From NCBI GenBank assembly GCA_020630775.1, contig JAHDIN010000005.1:1-64000 (forward strand): DNA of 64,000 nt, read 5' to 3'. Of the stretch, positions 9,641 to 16,594 are shown in pieces. The notes under the pieces were generated by a model. The model was not told where the DNA came from. It saw nothing but the letters and a program-made list of their open reading frames with translations, and ran no database searches. The first letter of the stretch is position 1. The number at the start of each line of letters is the position of its first letter. Both the position numbers and the translations under genes were made by a program. The DNA comes from Saprospiraceae bacterium (GTDB taxonomy: Bacteria; Bacteroidota; Bacteroidia; Chitinophagales; Saprospiraceae).

Positions 9641-9807
9641 GTATTAGAAAAAATGCACAAGAAAATCATTATAATACCCCATAAATACCAATTGAAGATG
9701 CATTTCTAAGGGAATTCATGTCAGTCTTGAGATTGAGTTTAACGATGATTTCTCTGAACTCTAATACATTATGATTGCTGCCAGAAAAGACTGGTGGCAA
9801 TTTTTTT
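9629..9807 (+). ncRNA. candidate structured leader RNA or small RNA (about 180 nt)
   Basis: The 405-bp gap before the histidine kinase holds no convincing gene, but it has a promoter-like box (9616-9623), complementary arms and a strong terminator (9774-9807). gtattaga (9641-9648) pairs with tctaatac (9760-9767), and agaaaatcat (9660-9669) pairs with atgatttct (9745-9753) with one bulge. Together they fold the segment into one long hairpin ahead of the terminator. It may be a free small RNA of roughly 180 nt, or a 5' leader that controls read-through into the kinase gene at 9842. I do not recognise an Rfam family. Positions 9437-9609 show nothing clear. Confidence 0.45.
9774..9807 (+). terminator. 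rho-independent terminator or attenuator before the kinase gene
   Basis: An 11-bp stem (9774-9784 with 9791-9801, two G-T wobbles) with a 6-nt loop is followed directly by a run of T. It points toward the kinase gene, whose start is only 34 bp downstream. No gene upstream on this strand needs a terminator. Confidence 0.8.
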
Positions 9808-9841
9808 ATATTTAATCATTTGAAGCGCTTAATTTAGAAAG

Positions 9842-12766
9842 TTGAATGGTCTGAATAATATATTCCTAAATCTCTTTTTACTACTCCCTTTCATATCGGT
9901 ATCTCAAACAGCGTTTCCAAAAGTTAAGTTTGAAAAACAAATCAATACTTCTGAAGGCCTGGAGGATAGAATTTGTTACCATGTTAATAGGCAACCTAAC
10001 GGTGTTTATAATTTTATAACCAGTAAACTACAATTTCATACTGGGTCGCAATTTTTAGATGAGTCTTTAGATGTGTCTCTAATAAAAATTGTTTCTCCTC
10101 AATATTTCATGACAGAGAATTATGAGGTCTTCGATTATAGCCTTAATAAATTAAGTAAGTCTTTTGATCAGTCTCTGGAAATCGTTAATGGATTTAAAGT
10201 TCAAGAAGAGATTTACATATTGGCTCGAAGTAAAGATGATTATCAAGTATCAAAATGGGATATAGATAAATGGAGTAAAGTTTTTGAATTTAAGAACAAA
10301 GAAGAAATCACTTCAGTAGCCTATTCGGAAGATACATGGTATGGCTTGTCGAAATCATTTCACTTAATTGATTTAAGTAATGACACTTTAATCTTTGATG
10401 CAACACAATATCCTGATCGATCAATTCCTAACGAATATGTAATTCACGAGCATGAAGGTGCAATGTTTTTTTCATTTGAAAGTAAGTATGGTGTATTTCG
10501 TTTTGCTAATGATAGGATTGATTTAATTTCCGATAATTATATTATTGACGAGTTCTGTCAAGATAAAAAAGGGAATGCCCTTATGTTGTTAAAGGATGAG
10601 GTGCGCGTCATTGAAAAAGTTATTTTGATAGATAAGAATTGCGCATTGAATCCTTGGGATGCATTACTGAATGATCACACGAATATCATAACCTCTGTTT
10701 ATAGCGATAACTTTTTAGACGATATGCTCATTTCTACTTATAGCGGCATTCGCTATTTAGATTTCGAGAATTCGGAAGGGTTTATAAAATCTCATTTGTC
10801 GACAGAAAAGGATAATTGGGGTTTTGGTCGATTAGTGATTGACGTTGCTGCAAATAAATCAAATCAAATTGTTTGTATAGATGAAGTTGGAAGAATATCC
10901 ATAAACTCTGATGAGGGTTTTAAAACGATTTGGGAAGCGCCTTTTGATGAGCGTATGAAGCAGGTTTATTATGATGATCATAGTCGGCAGTTTAAAATCA
11001 TATCCTATGAATCAAATGATCAAGGAGGAATATATAGTTTAGATATTGATGATCGGAAGCTCATCAAAGAATTTCAAACGGGCTCCCTGTTTTCTATATA
11101 CCAAAGAAATGATACAACATATATAGGAGGGCCACATTCTAGGTTCTATCGTTTGCTTGATGGTAATTTAAAGCAATTTGATTTATCTAGTGTATTGAAT
11201 GGCATGGATATCAGATCAATATATAAGTCTGATATCTTTTTAGTAGGCACGCCCCAAGGATTATTCAATCTTCAAGGGCCAATAGATGATATCGAGCTCA
11301 TACAACTTTGGCCGTCGGTAATTACCGAAGAAGTAAGAACCATCGAAATGTATAACAATCATTTTTTTATTGGTACCTATGGTAATGGGCTCATAGTGCT
11401 AGATGAAAAATTAGATTTGGTGGCTAAGATTGATGAGGAATGTTGTTCGGTTAATAATTATATCTATGCAGTTGTTCAAGACGATTATGATAGGTATTGG
11501 TTGAGTACAAACGATGGTTTGTTTGTGCTAGATAAGGCATTAAAGTTTCAAGATAGAATTGGGTTAAGTTATGGGATATCAGATTTGGAGTTTAATACTC
11601 AAGCGGCTGTTAAAAGCAAAGATGGGGATTTATTTTTTGGAACGGTAAATGGACTGACTGAAATACAACCATCAAAATATTTGAAGTCTGACAATGTAGA
11701 TTTTATCGTTAAGGAAATACGAGGCTATTTAGGAAATGATGTTTATTATAGTCCAACCAACGGTAATGTTGGTGAGTTTAATTTTAAACCAGATTCAGTA
11801 AAATTCTTCTTGGTACCAAGTAGTTTTAAAGAGGTGAACTATCATTATGCTTCTAAGAATGATTTCAAAATCGAAGGGCATTTAGATTTTAAAATATACA
11901 AGAATCAAATAACCTTAACGGATCTTGATTTCGGCCAACTTAATTTAGCTATCAATGCGCATTCTGACCATTTTACGCTTTTGATAAAAAGAAATTATTG
12001 GAAGTACGTTTCAAACTTTTTGCTACTAAGTATAGTTGTTTTGCTTACCTCTTCAGTTGTCTATACTTATGTTAATAAAGTGGCCAAGCGAAAAGTAAAA
12101 GAAATAAGTCTTCAAAAAGAGATCTCGCAAATTAAACTTGAAGCCCTTCGGTCACAAATGAATCCCCATTTTATCTTTAATTCTTTAGGTGCGATCAGTT
12201 ATTATATTCAATCTAAGGAAACAAGGGTAGCTAATAATTATTTAACAAAATTCGCAAAATTAATAAGGGCGTTTTTGGAGTCTTCTAAAAATGAATACTT
12301 ATCTCTAGCCGAAGAAATTAAGTTATTGAATTATTATCTACAACTTGAGAAACTGCGATTTGAAGATGCTTTTGATTATGAAATAAATTGTGATGCTTCG
12401 ATAGATAAACTTCATGAAGTGATCCCTACAATGATGGTGCAGCCTTTTGTTGAAAATGCATTAATCCATGGTGTTAGTCATTTGAAAGATAGAAAGGGAA
12501 TTATTAAAATCAATTTTTTAAAAGAAACGGAAGATGTTTTAAAGATTGTAATTGATGATAATGGAGTAGGTCGAATGCGTGCAGCAGAAATCAAAAAATC
12601 ATCTTTGAAAAAACATCAATCTAGAGCCATGCAAATTATAGAGGATAGAATTAAAGTATCTGAATTTTCAGATGAAATGGGTTTGACCTTAGAGATTATA
12701 GATAAATATGATGGTGAAAGTCCAATGGGTACTCAGGTTGTTATAAACGTCATTAATAAAAATTAG
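9842..12766 (+). CDS. LytS-type sensor histidine kinase with periplasmic propeller
   Basis: A 974-residue protein. The start is TTG at 9842: a stop lies 12 bp upstream in frame, and the TTG start leaves an intact signal peptide (LNNIFLNLFLLLPFISVSQ). Residues about 25-700 are a periplasmic beta-propeller with Reg_prop-like blades (TYSGIRYLDF, TPQGLFNLQG, GTYGNGLIVLDE, LSTNDGLFVLD, FGTVNGLTEI). A membrane helix spans about 720-742. The His_kinase domain (LytS/YehU class) has MNPHFIFNSL with His776, the N-box PFVENALIHG and the G-box IDDNGVGRM near residue 905. It should phosphorylate the LytTR regulator encoded 3 bp downstream. The ligand is unknown. Confidence 0.92.
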   Translation: MNGLNNIFLNLFLLLPFISVSQTAFPKVKFEKQINTSEGLEDRICYHVNRQPNGVYNFITSKLQFHTGSQFLDESLDVSLIKIVSPQYFMTENYEVFDYSLNKLSKSFDQSLEIVNGFKVQEEIYILARSKDDYQVSKWDIDKWSKVFEFKNKEEITSVAYSEDTWYGLSKSFHLIDLSNDTLIFDATQYPDRSIPNEYVIHEHEGAMFFSFESKYGVFRFANDRIDLISDNYIIDEFCQDKKGNALMLLKDEVRVIEKVILIDKNCALNPWDALLNDHTNIITSVYSDNFLDDMLISTYSGIRYLDFENSEGFIKSHLSTEKDNWGFGRLVIDVAANKSNQIVCIDEVGRISINSDEGFKTIWEAPFDERMKQVYYDDHSRQFKIISYESNDQGGIYSLDIDDRKLIKEFQTGSLFSIYQRNDTTYIGGPHSRFYRLLDGNLKQFDLSSVLNGMDIRSIYKSDIFLVGTPQGLFNLQGPIDDIELIQLWPSVITEEVRTIEMYNNHFFIGTYGNGLIVLDEKLDLVAKIDEECCSVNNYIYAVVQDDYDRYWLSTNDGLFVLDKALKFQDRIGLSYGISDLEFNTQAAVKSKDGDLFFGTVNGLTEIQPSKYLKSDNVDFIVKEIRGYLGNDVYYSPTNGNVGEFNFKPDSVKFFLVPSSFKEVNYHYASKNDFKIEGHLDFKIYKNQITLTDLDFGQLNLAINAHSDHFTLLIKRNYWKYVSNFLLLSIVVLLTSSVVYTYVNKVAKRKVKEISLQKEISQIKLEALRSQMNPHFIFNSLGAISYYIQSKETRVANNYLTKFAKLIRAFLESSKNEYLSLAEEIKLLNYYLQLEKLRFEDAFDYEINCDASIDKLHEVIPTMMVQPFVENALIHGVSHLKDRKGIIKINFLKETEDVLKIVIDDNGVGRMRAAEIKKSSLKKHQSRAMQIIEDRIKVSEFSDEMGLTLEIIDKYDGESPMGTQVVINVINKN

Positions 12767-12769
12767 ATT

Positions 12770-13495
12770 ATGAAGGCATTAATAGTAGATGACGAAATGA
12801 AGTCAGCACAATACCTTCAAAATCTATTAGCTGATATTGCTCCAGAAATCAATGTTTTGACTTTAATTCATGATCCTCAAGAAGCATTAGCCTATTTAAA
12901 TACGCATTCTATTGATCTACTATTTTTGGATATAGAAATGCCAAATTTATCAGGCCTTGATTTATTAAGTCAAATATCAGATCCTAGCTTTGAAGTTATT
13001 TTCGTTACAGGATATGATCAATATGCGATTGAAGCGATCACATTTTGTGCGATAGGTTATATTCTTAAGCCTGTGGATGAGGATGATCTTAAAGCTGCAT
13101 TGGTAAATGCGCAAAGAAGATTGTCTAAGCAAAATAGCTTAACGAAAAACCAGATGTTAGTACAGAATATCTCAAATGTAAATAATAAAAAAATAGGTAT
13201 TCAGACCTCAGACGGTCTTGAGTTTATAGATCTAATAAATATTATCAGATGTGAAGCTTCACAAAGAGTAACTAAGGTCGTAGAAAAAAATCGTGTCTTA
13301 ATTAGTTCATATAATATTGGTCACTTTTCAAAGTTGCTAGAAGAGCATAATTTTTTTAAAGTACATAAGTCTCACTTAGTCAATATTTCTTATGTAAGCA
13401 AAGTCTCGCATGATGGTTTTGTTATTATGAATGATGACGCCCGCATACCTCTCGCAAGAAGACGTAAAACTGAATTTCTGTCATTGTTTATATAG
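12770..13495 (+). CDS. LytTR-family response regulator
   Basis: A 241-residue protein. The N-terminal receiver domain has the acidic pair D8-D9, phospho-acceptor D54 (LLFLDIEMPN), the T/F switch region (VTGYDQYAIEA) and the KPVDEDDL lysine. The C-terminal LytTR DNA-binding domain (about 135-241) shows IIRCEASQRVTKVV, FFKVHKSHLVNISYV and IPLARRRKTEF. It starts 3 bp after the kinase stop and forms a kinase-regulator pair. Targets are unknown; LytTR proteins bind pairs of short direct repeats. Confidence 0.94.
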   Translation: MKALIVDDEMKSAQYLQNLLADIAPEINVLTLIHDPQEALAYLNTHSIDLLFLDIEMPNLSGLDLLSQISDPSFEVIFVTGYDQYAIEAITFCAIGYILKPVDEDDLKAALVNAQRRLSKQNSLTKNQMLVQNISNVNNKKIGIQTSDGLEFIDLINIIRCEASQRVTKVVEKNRVLISSYNIGHFSKLLEEHNFFKVHKSHLVNISYVSKVSHDGFVIMNDDARIPLARRRKTEFLSLFI

Positions 13496-13517
13496 AGCAA
13501 AGAATGGTCTGTTTACT

Positions 13518-13525
13518 TACCTTTG
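13518..13525 (+). promoter_or_regulatory. -7 box TACCTTTG, leaderless-type promoter of the MoxR gene
   Basis: An exact TAnnTTTG match ending 6 bp before the ATG at 13532. Transcription would start at or next to the start codon. The box overlaps the upstream TTG (13523), which argues against that codon as translation start. Confidence 0.55.
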
Positions 13526-13531
13526 TGTACT

Positions 13532-14443
13532 ATGGCGGATAAAACATTTTGGTTAGGCAGTGATAAATATCTATGTGATAGGCAGCTAGCGCAGGCCTTT
13601 CACATTTCAAGAACATTAGGCATGCCTTTACTTATCGAAGGCGAACCAGGAACAGGTAAGACTGAATTGCCCATACAATATGCAAGGGATTTAAATTTGG
13701 ATTTATTTGTTTATCCAGTGGGATCTAAAAGCAACGTTGAGCAGTTTGTCGCAAGATTTGATCATGTTAAGTATTTGCGTGATTCTCAAATAGAAATCTT
13801 AAATGCTCAAAGAGAGGAAAAGGGATTGGCATCAAAGCTGACGACGGGAGGTCGAGATCCTGAAAATTTATCTGATTATGTTGTCAATGGTCCGGCTGTT
13901 AATGCCTTTAAGTCTCCTAACTCCGTTTTATTGATAGATGAAATTGATAAAGCACCTAGAGAGTTTCCGAATGATTTATTGTATGCCTTAAGCCATCGTA
14001 AATTTATTCTACCTGAAAGTGGTGAAGAAATTGAAGTGAGTGAAGAAAATATGCCCGCTATTATCATTACTTCAAATCGAGAGCAAGAATTGCCAACGGC
14101 TTTTAAGGGGCGTTGTATTTATCATTACATACATTTTCCAGATGCGGATACCATGAAGGGTATAGTAGCTAAACATTTTCCGAAGGCAGAAACTAAAGTT
14201 GTAGATGTAGCTTTAGATGTCTTTTATCATCTACGTAATTTAGGCCTAGAGCGTGCACCAACTACAAGAGAGTTGCTGAATTGGTTGAAGTATGTCAAAA
14301 ACTTCACAACAGCTGAAGCCATCGAGAAAATCGAAAAATTAGAAGGCATAGGTACGCTGATAAAAACACAGTCAGATCTTGAAAAAATTCAGAAAAACAT
14401 CTTAGATCCTAGAGACTTTCAAAAAAGATCAACGCCTAATTAA
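13532..14443 (+). CDS. MoxR-like AAA+ ATPase
   Basis: A 303-residue AAA+ ATPase of the MoxR group, counted from ATG 13532. Walker A is GEPGTGKT (residues 37-44), Walker B is SVLLIDEIDKAP, sensor 1 lies in PAIIITSNRE and the arginine region in TAFKGRCIYHYIHFP. MoxR proteins act as chaperones that remodel or insert cofactors into partner complexes together with a VWA protein. The next gene, overlapping by one base (TAATG), encodes exactly such a VWA partner. A longer reading from TTG 13523 adds only three residues and overlaps a promoter-like box, so it is not preferred. Confidence 0.93.
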   Translation: MADKTFWLGSDKYLCDRQLAQAFHISRTLGMPLLIEGEPGTGKTELPIQYARDLNLDLFVYPVGSKSNVEQFVARFDHVKYLRDSQIEILNAQREEKGLASKLTTGGRDPENLSDYVVNGPAVNAFKSPNSVLLIDEIDKAPREFPNDLLYALSHRKFILPESGEEIEVSEENMPAIIITSNREQELPTAFKGRCIYHYIHFPDADTMKGIVAKHFPKAETKVVDVALDVFYHLRNLGLERAPTTRELLNWLKYVKNFTTAEAIEKIEKLEGIGTLIKTQSDLEKIQKNILDPRDFQKRSTPN

Positions 14444-15765
14444 TGTTTGAAACCTTACCAGAAAGATTCAGGACCTATGATTTGAAAGCCGATGTGCGGA
14501 CGCTCATGATATTACGTCAAGCCATTGATAAAGGTTTGGTTAAGACCTTAGGTGATGTGTATAATGTCTTGAAAGGAATAGTTGTTAAGGATCCAGAAGA
14601 TATGGGGCCTTTTACAAGAGCTTATTATGATTATTTCCTAAACATTGATATTGAAAACGGGGATACCTTAAGTGATGCTATTGCACGATCTGAAACCTTT
14701 AGAAAATGGAGAGATCACAAAATTGAGAAGAATGAAATATTCAAGACATTAAGTGACGAAGAACAGATAAATCATTTTTTAGATGATGTACATTTAAGCC
14801 AATATGATATAAAAGAGATCATTGCGGGCCGAGATATATTTGATAAAAACCCTGGTGATAAAACGGATGGTGATGAAGAAAGTATGGATGATATCCGCGA
14901 ACGCCTTTTGAATAAAATGGCAGATTATTCTGATATGTCACTTGAAGAGTTGCTGGATCGTTTAGATGAAATTGCTGAGCAGCAAAAGACAAAACACTCC
15001 GGAGGTGATCACTGGATAGGGACTGGAGGTATCTCACCTTATGGGCATGGTGGGGCAGCAAAAGATGGTATCAGGATTGGTGGTACAGGAGGTGGTAAGA
15101 TGGCTCGAATGGTTATGAATGACAGAAAATTTTTTCCTGTCGACATGGATTCAATAATTAATGATGATAATGTTGATGCTGCTTTGGCTTCTTTAAAAGG
15201 GGTTATTGAAGATTCAGCTCAGGAGGTTTTGGATGTCAATAACACGATTAAAAATGGCTTGAAAAGAGGCGGGTTGTTTTTGCCGGAAATTAAAAACTTA
15301 TCAGAACAAAAGCTTCAAGTCATATTGCTCATAGATAATGGGGGCTACTCTATGGATCCTTATGTCTATGTCATCAGAGAGCTTTTCAAGAAAATGAAAA
15401 CGCGTTTTGCGCATGATTTGGAGACTTATTATTTCCATAATACCATATATGATCGTGTCTATACGGATGTTAGAAGAAGACAGCCATTTATGATGGATCG
15501 TCTTTTGAGTAAGGACCCTAATTACAAAGTGTTTGTAATCGGAGACGCTTCCATGGCACCTTATGAACTCAATCGAATGAGTTTGAGGTCATATTTTCGA
15601 TTAAAAAAGAAGTTTAAAAAAGTAGCTTGGTTAAATCCTGAACCAGAAAAATATTGGCACCATACCTACACGCTTAATGTCATCAAGCAGATGATTGATA
15701 TGTATCCTCTTACCCCAAGAGGTATAGAAAAAGCAGTTTTAGAAATGAATAAGAAATCCAAATGA
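14443..15765 (+). CDS. VWA domain protein, partner of MoxR
   Basis: A 440-residue soluble protein. Residues about 1-160 are helical and acidic; a glycine-rich linker follows (SGGDHWIGTGGISPYGHGG, about 187-210). The C-terminal VWA fold (about 285-420) has LQVILLIDNGGYSMDP in place of the usual DxSxS MIDAS, so the metal site is altered: the first Asp is kept and the two serines are shifted or missing. VFVIGDASMAPYEL supplies the later Asp. It overlaps the MoxR gene by one base. Expected role: substrate-binding or adaptor partner of the MoxR ATPase. The client is not evident from the context. Confidence 0.85.
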   Translation: MFETLPERFRTYDLKADVRTLMILRQAIDKGLVKTLGDVYNVLKGIVVKDPEDMGPFTRAYYDYFLNIDIENGDTLSDAIARSETFRKWRDHKIEKNEIFKTLSDEEQINHFLDDVHLSQYDIKEIIAGRDIFDKNPGDKTDGDEESMDDIRERLLNKMADYSDMSLEELLDRLDEIAEQQKTKHSGGDHWIGTGGISPYGHGGAAKDGIRIGGTGGGKMARMVMNDRKFFPVDMDSIINDDNVDAALASLKGVIEDSAQEVLDVNNTIKNGLKRGGLFLPEIKNLSEQKLQVILLIDNGGYSMDPYVYVIRELFKKMKTRFAHDLETYYFHNTIYDRVYTDVRRRQPFMMDRLLSKDPNYKVFVIGDASMAPYELNRMSLRSYFRLKKKFKKVAWLNPEPEKYWHHTYTLNVIKQMIDMYPLTPRGIEKAVLEMNKKSK

Positions 15766-15790
15766 TCATTTTCTTGGTATATAATACTAA

Positions 15791-16393
15791 ATGATCAAAA
15801 TGAAATACTTATTTATCTTACTATTAGCGCTTTGTTTAGCATCGTGTACGGCCCAAAAATCTTCAATTTTTATTCCAGCAAATCAAACTGTTGAAATTGA
15901 CTACATTGACATTGATTATTATCAAATCACCCTTAAAAACAAAGGAATCAAAGATATTTCGATTGCTGTAAATTCTCGAAGTAGTAATGAGCAGGTAAAA
16001 GGATTTGGAATGGGTGATAGAGCAAAAGTCGAAGTATATGTAGAGGCTGAGAACAAATTATTAGTTACCAATAATTCTGACCAAGGTGGTATGTTGTCTT
16101 ATTGGATTGCTGAAAAGAATAGGCTAGTTGAAGAAAGAAGGGGAGAGTATGTAAGTTTTACCTTAAGGAATACTTCCGCAAAATCTATCCCACTTATCAT
16201 ACCTACAGTGATGAATCCCAATCTATCGCCCTTTTCAAAAAGTGGTGTAGACTTAAAAATTGGACAAGAAATATTCTTCAAAGCAAAAGGTAAGCGACAT
16301 GTATTATTAATCGTGGATAGTACTATTAATAATGGCGATGAGCTTGATGTAGCTAAATTATTGAAGAAACGAAAGAAAGAATTGGGCTTGTAA
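15791..16393 (+). CDS. hypothetical lipoprotein
   Basis: A 200-residue protein with a strong lipobox (FILLLALCLASC). ATG 15800 (MKYLFILL...) is an alternative start that gives the more usual short n-region. The rest is predominantly beta-strand (VEIDYIDIDYYQITLKNKG, VSFTLRNTSAKSIPLIIPTV), with a lysine-rich end. No known family was recognised. It lies 25 bp after the VWA gene on the same strand and just ahead of a strong terminator, so it may be the last gene of the MoxR-VWA unit. Confidence 0.7.
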   Translation: MIKMKYLFILLLALCLASCTAQKSSIFIPANQTVEIDYIDIDYYQITLKNKGIKDISIAVNSRSSNEQVKGFGMGDRAKVEVYVEAENKLLVTNNSDQGGMLSYWIAEKNRLVEERRGEYVSFTLRNTSAKSIPLIIPTVMNPNLSPFSKSGVDLKIGQEIFFKAKGKRHVLLIVDSTINNGDELDVAKLLKKRKKELGL

Positions 16394-16426
16394 TGCCAAT
16401 GAAACAGTCCTTATTATTGGATAAAT

Positions 16427-16470
16427 AATCCCCAAAAGACCAGTGTTTCTGGCCATTTTGGGGATTTTTT
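16427..16470 (+). terminator. strong rho-independent terminator
   Basis: A perfect 11-bp outer stem (aatccccaaaa at 16427-16437 with ttttggggatt at 16456-16466), an inner ccag/ctgg stem and a T-run ending at 16470. It ends the transcript of the MoxR-VWA-lipoprotein genes. Confidence 0.92.
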
Positions 16471-16594
16471 GATTTTAAAGAAATCAGAAAAACTAAAGGG
16501 GCTTACCAAAAACGGTATGTTTCTGCCAAAAAACTAAAACCTCCAATTTTCGGCGCTCTTCAGGTGATATTTGAAGTAATATAATATCTAAGAG

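Noticed and set aside
9637-9772. Leader-peptide genes upstream of the kinase (ATG 9637, 15 codons; ATG 9718, 18 codons)
   Set aside because: No run of a single amino acid and no typical leader composition; the RNA arms explain the region better.
13523-13531. TTG start for the MoxR gene
   Set aside because: It lies in a -7 promoter box and adds only three residues; ATG 13532 gives a normal MoxR N-terminus.
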